DNA of 52,949 bases from the NCBI GenBank assembly GCA_031969915.1, contig DALYJJ010000027.1:1-52949 (forward strand). Direction: 5' to 3'. This DNA is from DALYJJ01 sp031969915. Its GTDB lineage: Bacteria; Acidobacteriota; Terriglobia; Bryobacterales; Bryobacteraceae. The position numbers were made by a program, and so were the translations under genes. Positions 22,898-31,047 of the stretch are shown here, piece after piece. Position 1 is the first letter of the stretch, and every line of letters begins with the position of its first letter. The notes under the pieces were generated by a model, which had not been told where the DNA came from, did not search any database, and saw only the letters and a program-made list of their open reading frames with translations.

Positions 22898-25141
22898 TCA
22901 ACGGCGGCGGCCCCGGCCCTGGCCGCGCTCACCCACGGCGGTGGAGCGCGCGCCCACGGGCGATCCTCGCAGCTCCAGACACGTCACCGAGTGCTTTGGG
23001 AAGGCATATTCGAACTCCGCGGCGGCGACGTTTACGGGTTGCGAGCGCAGGGTGACTTCACCGGGGCCGCCCTTGTTCATGCGAGCCAGTTCCACCTGCT
23101 TGCCCCACTGCACGCCGCGGACCAGCTTGGTGCCCGTGTTGGCGTCAATCGCCGAGCCGGTGAGCATCCACGCAGTGCCGCCCTGCGGCTGAAAACCGCT
23201 GAGGGAGACCTTGCCGCGAATTTCGCTATCCAGGTGTTTGTTGATCACCAGGACGTAGAGCGTCTGTCCGTCGTCGCTGCGGCTGGACACGGTTTCCAGG
23301 TACGGAACGCCGCTCACGGCGCCCACCATGCCCACCTCGGGCGTGTCGTAGGTGGGCGACTCGGTGGTGGACCGAACCAGAACCGGTCCGAAATGTTTCG
23401 TGAACATCTGGAACGCGAAGTAGGGGGCCTTGGGCGCCCATTGGTTGTCCCCGGGCGTGTCGGTGAGGTGCGTCTCGCTCTTCGGTCCCATCCAGCCGGC
23501 GAAGTTCAGGTCGATCAGTTGAAAAGCGTTGGCGACGGTGAGCTTGGGCTGCTCCACGAACGCCTTGAGGACGCTGGCCACGAAGAGCGCCGAGCCAAGA
23601 GTCCGCGTGTGGTCCATCCAGCGGTTCCGGATGTCGAGGTGGAAGAACGGACCCCATTCCGTGACCGCGAGTTCGATCCTCGGCGCACGGCTCCCGGCGA
23701 ACTGATCGATCTGGCGCGCGAGCGTATCCAGGTTGCGCGCCATCAGCACGGGCGCGGCAAGCATCGCCTGGTACACCGTGCGGGCATCGTAGTTATCGCG
23801 CTCGAGCAGCGCGGGAAAGTAGCCGTTGTGGACGGCGAAGAGATCGAAGGTATCGGCGGCCTTGCTCAGGACTTCCTGGTTCCAACCGGGATAATGATTG
23901 CTGTTGTACTTGCCGAAATTCTCTCCGCCCACGGCGATCAGTTTCAGGTTCGGGTCCGCGGCGCGAAGCGCCGGCGCGTATTGGCGCAGACGCTTCACAT
24001 ACTCACCCGGCGGAATCGCGGCATTCGCCGGGTGATCGTTCTTGATGTAGAATTCGTTGCCGATCTGCCAGTAGTCGACGCGCCGCTCGGGCGAGGTGTT
24101 GACGTACCGCACCCACTCGGCCGCTTCGGCGGGCGTGCCGGTGTGGGCGTTCACGATCATGAGGAGGCGCGCGTCCGCCTTCCCGGCGAACTCCAGCGCC
24201 TCGTCGGTTCCGAAGAAGTGCCGTTGCTTGGCGTCGCCGGTCTGGGGCGGCGTTTCCTTGCGCTGGCTCTGTGGGCCGATGCCGTCGCGCCAGTGGTAGA
24301 AGTCCGCGAAATGCCCGCCGGGGAAGCGCAGCAGCGATACGCCGAGGTCGCGCGTCATGCGGATCAACTCCGGGTTCAGCGCGTTGGTGCGGAAATCGTA
24401 GATCATGTTCCCGCCGTAGTGCCACTGCAGGTTCGAACCGAAGATGGTCCGGGGGATGCGCCGGATCTGCTGCGTGGCGTCCACGCGGATGGTGGCCTGG
24501 GTGGCGCCGCCACTGGGGGGAAGAGGCTTGGGCGCGGCGGCCGCGGCGGTGGTCAGGCGCACGGAGACGTCGTCGAAATACGTTTCGCCGCCCTGCCCGG
24601 CGGCCTGGCACAGAATCACCATCAGCACGGCGGAGGAGGAGTCCGGAACATCCAGTGTGGCCTCCTGAAACTCCAGCTTGTCGCCCTTGCTGGTGAGCCT
24701 TGCGTTGGCGAGCATGCCCCCGGTGCGGTCGATGATGTGCACGCCGAACACCGCCGTCGCGCCGCCTCCGCCGGCCAGCCAGGCGGAGACTTTGAGCGTC
24801 TTCCCGCGCACCGCGTCGGCCGCGTAGCCCTGCGCGATGTTGAGCGCCATGATGTCGTTGGTGTTCTTCTTGTTGGGCCGCATGCGCAGCGATAGCTGGC
24901 CGCGCGCCGGACCCTTGGCCATGTCGATCTGGCCTTTGCTCTTGATCTTGTTGTCCACCTGCCAGCCCACCGGGAAGTTCTGGTGCTGGAGTTCGAAGTC
25001 CGCGTTCACCACCATGTTGCCCTGCGTGTTGGGCTGCTGCGCGGGAATACAACCGCGATAGGCGAAGAACGTGCCAACCAGCAACAGAGCGCTGGCCACC
25101 CGGGTGCGGGTGAAGAATCGGCGACGTGTCCCAGGGATCAT
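22898..25141 (-). CDS. Secreted GH51-like alpha-L-arabinofuranosidase-type protein (copy B)
   Basis: 747 residues from ATG 25141, preferred over 25153 because AGGAGG lies right before it. A basic N-terminus and hydrophobic stretch (VASALLLVGTFFAYRG) form a signal peptide or anchor. It has the same plan as copy A: jelly-roll module ending TYFDDVSV near 180, then RTIFGSNLQWHYGGN, LLRFPGGHFADFYHWRDGIG, Glu363 in IGNEFYIKNDHPANA and Glu495 in AVTEWGPFF as predicted catalytic pair, and a C-terminal sandwich. Roughly half the residues of the barrel match copy A, so the duplication is old. It starts 23 nt after the methyltransferase copy B. Confidence 0.8.
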   Translation of the reverse strand: MIPGTRRRFFTRTRVASALLLVGTFFAYRGCIPAQQPNTQGNMVVNADFELQHQNFPVGWQVDNKIKSKGQIDMAKGPARGQLSLRMRPNKKNTNDIMALNIAQGYAADAVRGKTLKVSAWLAGGGGATAVFGVHIIDRTGGMLANARLTSKGDKLEFQEATLDVPDSSSAVLMVILCQAAGQGGETYFDDVSVRLTTAAAAAPKPLPPSGGATQATIRVDATQQIRRIPRTIFGSNLQWHYGGNMIYDFRTNALNPELIRMTRDLGVSLLRFPGGHFADFYHWRDGIGPQSQRKETPPQTGDAKQRHFFGTDEALEFAGKADARLLMIVNAHTGTPAEAAEWVRYVNTSPERRVDYWQIGNEFYIKNDHPANAAIPPGEYVKRLRQYAPALRAADPNLKLIAVGGENFGKYNSNHYPGWNQEVLSKAADTFDLFAVHNGYFPALLERDNYDARTVYQAMLAAPVLMARNLDTLARQIDQFAGSRAPRIELAVTEWGPFFHLDIRNRWMDHTRTLGSALFVASVLKAFVEQPKLTVANAFQLIDLNFAGWMGPKSETHLTDTPGDNQWAPKAPYFAFQMFTKHFGPVLVRSTTESPTYDTPEVGMVGAVSGVPYLETVSSRSDDGQTLYVLVINKHLDSEIRGKVSLSGFQPQGGTAWMLTGSAIDANTGTKLVRGVQWGKQVELARMNKGGPGEVTLRSQPVNVAAAEFEYAFPKHSVTCLELRGSPVGARSTAVGERGQGRGRRR

Positions 25142-25164
25142 AGGCCTCCTCATCGGTTCTCGGA

Positions 25165-26088
25165 TTATGACGTACCGGAAGGCTCCGGTGTTGCGGGACC
25201 GCCCGCCGGATAGGCGTGGAAGAGGGCATGCGGGGGGCCGGTGGTGTAGCCGCGAGGCAGCAGCGGGAATGCGCGCTCCATGAGGCGAACGTCGCCGAAG
25301 CCCGCGTCGCGGATCATTTGCCGGTACGCTCCGAAGCTGAACATCCACCACACGTAGTCGTTCATGCCGCCCATGTAGTTCATCAGGCGATAGTCCGGGC
25401 CGCGCTCCAACTGTTCGTCGTACATCTCGGTGAGCACGGCGAAGCCTTTGGTCACGCTGCGGATCCGCTGCAGCGCCCGAATCGGATTGCTCAGGTGGAC
25501 CATCAGGTCGCCGCAGAACACCAGGTCGAACGTGCCGAAGCGCTCGGGCGACAGGTCGTACACGTTGCAGATCTCGCGCCGGACCTTGGAGCCGAACACC
25601 TCCCGGGCGATCTCGAAACCGAGGCCGGTTCTGACCGCCAGTTCCTCCGGCGTCATCTGCGCGCGGCGCGCTGGGGCGAGATCGATGTCGGCCGCTTTCT
25701 CGATGTCGAGAGCGACCACCTCAGACGCGCCGCGCCGCTCAAACTCGAAGGCCCAGAAACCGTTGTAGGTGGCCACGTCGAGCACGCGCAAACCCGTCAG
25801 GTCCGCGGGCAGGTGATAGTAGGGGAGCGCGGGGCGATGATCGAAGAAGCCGGGCGTCACCACGCCGTGACCCAGGTCGAGCGTGTGGTACCACGGGACG
25901 CCCTGGATGCGCTCGAACAGTTTCGCCCCCTCGGGGGACCGCGGCGGCTCCGGGGCGGCAGGCGCGGCGGCGGCGCCGTTGGAACCGCGCAGCGAGGCTT
26001 TCATCCTTCGCAGCGCCTCGAGAGTGCGGCCGTGCAGCGAGAGGCTCACCTCCACGCCCGCCACGCGAATGCTCGCCAACTGTTTCAT
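25165..26088 (-). CDS. SAM-dependent methyltransferase, DUF1698/CmoB-like (copy B)
   Basis: 307 residues from ATG 26088 (ATGA overlap with the polymerase stop). A hydrophilic N-terminal region with an Ala/Pro linker precedes VPWYHTLDLGHGVVTPGFFD, the SAM loop LRVLDVATYNGFWAFEFERR, VVALDIEKA and FDLVFCGDLMVHLSNPIRAL. Same domain plan as copy A at 18707-19603, with near-identical WYH, VVTPG and FWAFE motifs. Likely cytoplasmic glycan O-methyltransferase; the tRNA role of CmoB is unlikely in this setting. Confidence 0.85.
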   Translation of the reverse strand: MKQLASIRVAGVEVSLSLHGRTLEALRRMKASLRGSNGAAAAPAAPEPPRSPEGAKLFERIQGVPWYHTLDLGHGVVTPGFFDHRPALPYYHLPADLTGLRVLDVATYNGFWAFEFERRGASEVVALDIEKAADIDLAPARRAQMTPEELAVRTGLGFEIAREVFGSKVRREICNVYDLSPERFGTFDLVFCGDLMVHLSNPIRALQRIRSVTKGFAVLTEMYDEQLERGPDYRLMNYMGGMNDYVWWMFSFGAYRQMIRDAGFGDVRLMERAFPLLPRGYTTGPPHALFHAYPAGGPATPEPSGTS

Positions 26089-27626
26089 GCCTGCTCCCCT
26101 TCCGGTACCGGCTGCGGGCTTTCCGCCGCGAGGTCCGGCAGCACATTGATGAGTCCCGCCACCACTGCGAAATGATACGTCACCGGATCGATCCACAGCG
26201 CCGATTCCTGAAGGCCGTGCAAATGAAGCCCGAAGGTCCCGATCAGAAGCCCGAACGAAACGCCGCGCCACGCACCGCCGGTGCGGGCCACGGCGCGCAG
26301 CCCCTTGATGGTGACGCCGCCGATGAACAGCAGGAAACTGGTGAGACCCACCAGGCCCGTTTCCGCGAGCATCAGCAGATAGAAGTTGTGAACCCAGGCG
26401 GTGATGCGCACGTCGAGCATCTTCCGGAAGTAATCCTTGAACTCGCGGAAGATGGCGAGTTCGTCCTCCGGGTAGCGCGCCAGGATGTCCGAGTAGTTGT
26501 TCAGGCCGACGCCGAAGAAGGGCGAGCGCTGCCAGATCTCCAGAGCGATGCCGTTGTGCTTGGCGCGGAAATCGAGCATGTCGCCGAAGTCGCCGGTGAG
26601 GCGTTCCTGGATCTTGCCCAGAAACGGGGTGATCGCGATCACGGCCACCAACGCGAGGATCGCCGCACCGCCGAGCAGTTGCCGGGGCGTAATCATCTTG
26701 AACGCAGTGAGGCCGAGTCCCATCACCACCCACTGCGCGCTGTGAATCAACCACGAAGTGCGGGACATGGTGACGCCGGTACCGGCGGTGGCGATGAGCG
26801 CGACGACGGCGCTCATCACGCGCCACCTGGCGGCAATCTTCGAAACCGAAAGCGCCATAAACATCGGGCTGAGCATCATGAAGTAGACGGCCAGCGTGTT
26901 GGGATGTCCGATGGTGCCGGAACCGCGGCGCATCTGCCCGAGGCCGCCTTCCGCGGCCATCTGGATCATGTCGCGCTCGTCCACGCCGGATCCGAACAGC
27001 AGGGCAAGTCCGAGTTGCTTGCCGGTGGCCACATAGACAATGCCCATTACCGCCTGAATCAGGACGGACGTGCCGAAGGCGGCCAGAATGGTCATCCACT
27101 CCGCGCGGCCCACCTGGCGGCGGAAGTAGAAGAGGATCAGCAGGAATCGGGCGACGCGCGCCAGCTCATAGAAGGTCCAGTCGGGACGAAGCGCGCCGGG
27201 GAGCGAAAGCACGCACGCCGCCGCAAACGGCGCGATCCACATCCACATCGCGCCGCCGCGGCGGACCGACGGCTGCTTCCAGATCGCGGCCTGCACCCAC
27301 CAGTGCACCATGAGCAGCAACAACGGAATGTCCGCCGGACCCCAGAACGGGCCGTAGGAACTGTCGGCGTCGAAGGCGGTGAAGAAATAGTTGCGGTTGT
27401 AGGTAAGCGCGACCACCCAGGCAAACAGGAAGATCTGCTTGGCCCGGCCTGAGACCAAGGCGGAGACGAAAGCCAACAGGCTGGCGGTGAGCAGCACCGC
27501 GCGCTTGGTGGAAAGCTCCGCCAAGCCCAGCGACACGCCGAACGCTCCCAGCCCCGTGACCAGGGCCACGGCCAGCCACACCCACCGCTCCGGGCGGATC
27601 CAATCGACGGCTCTAGAACTCTGCAA
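26085..27626 (-). CDS. O-antigen ligase/Wzy-like polymerase, integral membrane
   Basis: 513 residues; the start is TTG 27626, with the frame overlapping the permease stop by 14 nt, and no ATG lies nearby. About 11 to 12 hydrophobic segments are spread over the protein. The large periplasmic loop typical of the Wzy_C/O-antigen ligase domain holds GSGTIGHPNTLAVYFMM, the FFGVGLNNYSDI segment and WVHNFYLLMLAETGLVG with the functionally important His. It either polymerises the lipid-linked repeat units (Wzy) or ligates the glycan to lipid or protein. Position beside Wza- and Wzz-like genes favours polymerase, but the two activities cannot be told apart from sequence. Confidence 0.85.
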   Translation of the reverse strand: MQSSRAVDWIRPERWVWLAVALVTGLGAFGVSLGLAELSTKRAVLLTASLLAFVSALVSGRAKQIFLFAWVVALTYNRNYFFTAFDADSSYGPFWGPADIPLLLLMVHWWVQAAIWKQPSVRRGGAMWMWIAPFAAACVLSLPGALRPDWTFYELARVARFLLILFYFRRQVGRAEWMTILAAFGTSVLIQAVMGIVYVATGKQLGLALLFGSGVDERDMIQMAAEGGLGQMRRGSGTIGHPNTLAVYFMMLSPMFMALSVSKIAARWRVMSAVVALIATAGTGVTMSRTSWLIHSAQWVVMGLGLTAFKMITPRQLLGGAAILALVAVIAITPFLGKIQERLTGDFGDMLDFRAKHNGIALEIWQRSPFFGVGLNNYSDILARYPEDELAIFREFKDYFRKMLDVRITAWVHNFYLLMLAETGLVGLTSFLLFIGGVTIKGLRAVARTGGAWRGVSFGLLIGTFGLHLHGLQESALWIDPVTYHFAVVAGLINVLPDLAAESPQPVPEGEQA

Positions 27627-28416
27627 GAGACCCCATCCTCTTCACGTAGCCGACGGCGCGGCTGAAGGCGAACAGGCCGATGGCGAGCATCACCACGGCG
27701 AAGGCAGCCAGCTTGAGGAAGGTCGGTCCCAGAGCTTCCAGTCCGGAGCCGCTGAGCATCGCCAGCCGCATGCCGTGCAGCGCGTGGGTGAGCGGGATCA
27801 ACTCGGAGACCCAACGCAGCCACTGGGGCAGCACGGTGTTCGGGAAGACCACGCCGCTGAGCAGGATGACGATGAAGCCGATCATGGTGAGCAGCGCTTC
27901 ACCGCGCTTCAGGAGCAGCACCACGGTGGCCCACAGAATCCCGATGCCGGCGAAGCAGAAGACGGTGAGCAGGAAGATGGCCGCCACGGACGCGCCGTTG
28001 GCCTGCCGCAGCGAGACGCCGTAGATCAGGCTCCCGACCCCGACGTAGAGCACGAAGCGAAACGCGCTCAGGAAGTAGCTCCACAGCGACGAGTAGATCA
28101 GCACCTGGAGCAGGCTCACGGGCGTCATGAGCGTGGTTTCGAGCGTGCCCGAGACCTGGCCGTCGCGGATCTGGCCGGCGAAGGTGGTCATGCTCACGCC
28201 GACGCAGTCGGTCAGCGCGAGACCCACCAGCATGAAGCCCAGGTAGCCGCCCCCGTAGGCCGCCAGCTCCGGGTTCGAGGACGAGTCGATGAGCTTGGCG
28301 ATGAAGTAGAAGACGCCGAGCAGGAAGATATTGCCCACCAATTGCGCGATGAACGTGGCGCGGTAGCTGAGCGCGATGATCGCGTCCCGTTTGAAGAAGG
28401 CCCAGGCGAGGCTCAT
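27613..28416 (-). CDS. ABC-2 type permease
   Basis: 267 residues from ATG 28416, which overlaps the ATPase stop (ATGA). Six transmembrane helices fit the hydrophobic pattern (starting FIAQLVGNIFLLGVFYFIA). The conserved ABC-2 cytoplasmic segment GQIRDGQVSGTLETTLMTPV lies after the second helix, and FIVILLSGVVFPNTVLP near residue 190 is the typical post-helix loop. It pairs with the adjacent ATPase to form an exporter. In polysaccharide loci such pairs export lipid-linked glycans, but the ATPase is of the CcmA/DrrA sort rather than the KpsT/Wzt sort. Confidence 0.87.
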   Translation of the reverse strand: MSLAWAFFKRDAIIALSYRATFIAQLVGNIFLLGVFYFIAKLIDSSSNPELAAYGGGYLGFMLVGLALTDCVGVSMTTFAGQIRDGQVSGTLETTLMTPVSLLQVLIYSSLWSYFLSAFRFVLYVGVGSLIYGVSLRQANGASVAAIFLLTVFCFAGIGILWATVVLLLKRGEALLTMIGFIVILLSGVVFPNTVLPQWLRWVSELIPLTHALHGMRLAMLSGSGLEALGPTFLKLAAFAVVMLAIGLFAFSRAVGYVKRMGSLAEF

Positions 28417-29423
28417 GCCCGAGCCTCCGCCGGCGCGGCGAGCCGCTGCGCGTTGCTCGCTTCCACGAGCGAACAGAAGATCTCGTCGAACGAGGACTGC
28501 GAAGTGCTGCAACGGACCACCACGCCGCCGGCCGCGAGCAGATCCCGAAGCAGGGCGGACAGCGCTTCTCCTCCGCGCGCCGCACGCACGCGAATCGTGT
28601 GGCAGGCATCCTCTCCCGGCGAGACCTGCAATTCATAGAGGCCGCGACTGGCGTCCGGCTTCACGTGATCGGGTAGGGCGCCGCGGAAGTCGATCACGCT
28701 GATCTCGGAGTCCTGCGCGTTGAAGCTCTCGCGGATCTCGCGAATGGTCCCGTGCGCAATCAGCCGGCCGCGGTTGATGATCAGCACGCGGTCACAGAGT
28801 TGCTCGGCTTCGGAAAGCTGATTGGTGGCGAGAATGTGGGTCTGGCCGGGAGCGTCCGCGCGGCGGCGTTCGATCCAGGCCCGGATCTGCTGGGCGTGCA
28901 TCGGGTCGAGGCTGCGCGTCGGCTCGTCGTAGAAGATCAGGTCGGGTTCGCTGAGCAGGCCGCGCGCGATCGCCAGCCGCTGCTTCATGCCCGAGGAGTA
29001 GCCCTGGTAGTGGCGGTCCGCGGCCTCCGCCAGGTCGAGCGCTTCGAGCAGTTCCTGCGCACGTTCGCGCAGCCTGGCGCCACGCAGGCCGTAGAGCGAA
29101 CCGAAGAACTCGAGGTTCTGGCGGCCCGTGAGCCGCCAATAGAAACTGCGTTCGTCGCAGGTGACCAGGCCGATCTTGGCTCGCGCCTCGGCGGACTGTT
29201 TCACGACATCCAGGCCGAAGATCCGCACGCTACCTTCCGTCGGGTGGAGGAGCGTGTTGCAGATCTTGAGAAGCGTGGTCTTGCCCGCGCCGTTGGGCCC
29301 GAGCAAACCCACGGTCTCGCCGCGCCGCACCTCGAACGATACGCCGCTCAGCGCGGGGTCGGGCTTCGCTTTGTAGCGCTTGCTGACGTCGCGGAGGGCC
29401 AGCGCGGGTGCGGCGTTGTTCAT
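28413..29423 (-). CDS. ABC-2 type exporter ATP-binding protein
   Basis: 336 residues from ATG 29423 (TAATG overlap with the preceding GT2 stop). Walker A GLLGPNGAGKTTLLKI, a Q-loop replaced by the VTCDERSFYWRLTGRQN segment, signature YSSGMKQRLAIARGLL, Walker B DLIFYDEPTRSLDP and switch region ILATNQLSEAE. An extra C-terminal domain of about 100 residues (after 230) is present but lacks the glycan-binding Wzt type sequence as far as I can tell. The D-loop reads TRSLD rather than TNGLD, a variant seen in related EPS clusters. Energises the permease encoded next to it. Confidence 0.92.
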   Translation of the reverse strand: MNNAAPALALRDVSKRYKAKPDPALSGVSFEVRRGETVGLLGPNGAGKTTLLKICNTLLHPTEGSVRIFGLDVVKQSAEARAKIGLVTCDERSFYWRLTGRQNLEFFGSLYGLRGARLRERAQELLEALDLAEAADRHYQGYSSGMKQRLAIARGLLSEPDLIFYDEPTRSLDPMHAQQIRAWIERRRADAPGQTHILATNQLSEAEQLCDRVLIINRGRLIAHGTIREIRESFNAQDSEISVIDFRGALPDHVKPDASRGLYELQVSPGEDACHTIRVRAARGGEALSALLRDLLAAGGVVVRCSTSQSSFDEIFCSLVEASNAQRLAAPAEARA

Positions 29424-30421
29424 TAGAGCACCACCGACCGGAAGCGGAAGCTGCCGTACCAGAGCGCCACGATGAAGCACGCTTGCCGGGCGACCACGAG
29501 GGCCGCCTGCACCGGAAACTTGAGCCAGCGCGCCGGCGAACTCCACGGCTGCAGAACCTTCAGGCACCACAACAGCTTGGGCCCCGCCAAGGCAAAGGCC
29601 GCGGGATGCACGGCGGCGCCGAGGACCAGGCCCAGCACGGCGAGATAGAAATAGACGTTGGCGAGGTTGAAAAACAGGCCGCCGAAGAACAGTTCCCGGC
29701 GCAAACCCGGATGGCGCGCGGCCAGCAGCGGGACGTTGAACAGCCGCAGCGGTTCCATCACCCAGTTCAAGGGCTTCATGGTTTCCAGTTCGTGGTACAC
29801 CAGCGCGCCGGGGACGAACATGTTGCGATAGCCCTTTTCGCGCATCCGCCAGCAGAGGTCGGTGTCGCCGCAATCGACCACGCGGTCGAGGAAATCCGCC
29901 AGGCAGAGCGATTCGTCCGTGCCGCCCATCTCGAGAAACGTAGCGCGCAGGAAGAAGCTGTTGGACCAGGAGTAGAGCGGGTTCTCCTGGTTCACCTCAT
30001 GCCCGTAGCGCGAGAAGAATCTCGCCTGTCGGGCCTGCTCGGGCCAATAGCGGACGGGGCCGTTGGCGAAGTGGATGTCGGGGTCGTCAAAGGCGCGGGC
30101 GCCGTGCTCGAGCCATTCAGGCGCCGGGCAGCAGTCGTCGTCGCAGAAGGCGAGCACGCGGCCCTGGGCGATGCGGGCGCCCCCGTTGCGCGAAGGCCCG
30201 GGACCGCGGTTTTCCTTATTCACGTGGTACACCAGGCGGCAGGGAGAGAGGGCCTCTAACTCGCGCATCATCTCCGTCGTTCCGTCCGATGAGAGGTTAT
30301 CCATCACGATGACTTCGAACCGCGAGGCCGGATACGTCTGTTTCCAGCAGGCTTCCAAGGCCCGCCGAAGCCAGGCTCTGCGGTTGCGCGTAGGAATGAT
30401 GACCGAAACCTCGATGCTCAT
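29423..30421 (-). CDS. Family 2 glycosyltransferase, membrane-anchored
   Basis: 332 residues from ATG 30421 (ATGA overlap with the ATPase-like gene). N-terminus SIEVSVIIPTRNRRAWLRRA, VIVMDNLSSDGT, GPGPSRNGGARIAQG and metal-binding DDD in AFCDDDCCP. Acceptor side GDTDLCWRMREKGY and VYHELETMKPLNW. The C-terminal third has two or three hydrophobic helices. Third member of the same GT2 subtype in this operon, more distant from the other two. Predicted inner-membrane-associated sugar transferase. Confidence 0.88.
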   Translation of the reverse strand: MSIEVSVIIPTRNRRAWLRRALEACWKQTYPASRFEVIVMDNLSSDGTTEMMRELEALSPCRLVYHVNKENRGPGPSRNGGARIAQGRVLAFCDDDCCPAPEWLEHGARAFDDPDIHFANGPVRYWPEQARQARFFSRYGHEVNQENPLYSWSNSFFLRATFLEMGGTDESLCLADFLDRVVDCGDTDLCWRMREKGYRNMFVPGALVYHELETMKPLNWVMEPLRLFNVPLLAARHPGLRRELFFGGLFFNLANVYFYLAVLGLVLGAAVHPAAFALAGPKLLWCLKVLQPWSSPARWLKFPVQAALVVARQACFIVALWYGSFRFRSVVL

Positions 30422-31047
30422 CGCGAAAGTAAACGGTGCAGCCAGGCGGGCATGTACGAACGGTGACCGTTGAGAATCGCGCCCGCGAGGCCGATGCCGT
30501 GCAACGTGAGCAGGTTCCTCACCCGTTCCAGAGTCTGCGTGCTGGTGGCGCCCGCCTTCACCACCAGCACCGCGTGCGGCGCGGCCGGCCCACAGGCCAG
30601 CGTGAGCGAGCCCTGCTGCACGGGCGGCGCGTCGATCAGGATCAATGGATACGACGGACCCAACTCGTCCGCGATGCGGGCCAGCGCCTGCACGGTCGCC
30701 ATCTGGCCGATGGGCGCCCGGCCGCCGGAGACGATCATGGGCAGTCCGCCGCCCATTTGCACCGCGGCCGCCGGGGGGCTGGCGCCATCGCCGATGGAGT
30801 TTACCGTGTGCTCATTGCCGAGCAGGAACATCTCCGCCAGCGCCGGGTTCTCCGACGGCAATTCCACCACCAGCGGGTTCAGGCCGTAACTGGTCTTCAA
30901 CTGGCGCGCAACGCCAAGAACGGCAGTGGTGGCGCCCTCACCCTGCGCCGCCGCGGTGAACATCACCGCGTGAAGGCTCCCGGCGCGGGCCGAGGAGGCC
31001 AACACGAGGGCCGCGTCGCGAAAACTGCCGTTAAGATCGTGCGGCAT
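30418..31047 (-). CDS. BY-kinase/CpsD-like P-loop protein with degenerate Walker A
   Basis: 209 residues from ATG 31047 (TTG 31059 is the alternative). The fold order is that of CpsD/Wzc kinase domains: VMFTAAAQGEGATTAVLGVA at the Walker A position, PLVVELPSENPALAEMF for the A' strand and YPLILIDAPPVQQGS at Walker B. The invariant lysine of GEGKST is alanine here (GEGATT), and the C-terminus has only one Tyr (HRSYMPAW) instead of a tyrosine cluster. It overlaps the Wzz-like gene by 17 nt, the normal partner. It probably cannot act as a standard tyrosine kinase and may regulate chain length by binding only. Confidence 0.78.
   Translation of the reverse strand: MPHDLNGSFRDAALVLASSARAGSLHAVMFTAAAQGEGATTAVLGVARQLKTSYGLNPLVVELPSENPALAEMFLLGNEHTVNSIGDGASPPAAAVQMGGGLPMIVSGGRAPIGQMATVQALARIADELGPSYPLILIDAPPVQQGSLTLACGPAAPHAVLVVKAGATSTQTLERVRNLLTLHGIGLAGAILNGHRSYMPAWLHRLLSR

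Noticed and set aside
22881..22901. TTG start at 22901 for the SGNH hydrolase
   Set aside because: It would couple to the preceding stop (TTGA), but the added residues MKGAPPP are uninformative and ATG 22880 starts the membrane anchor; kept as an alternative only.
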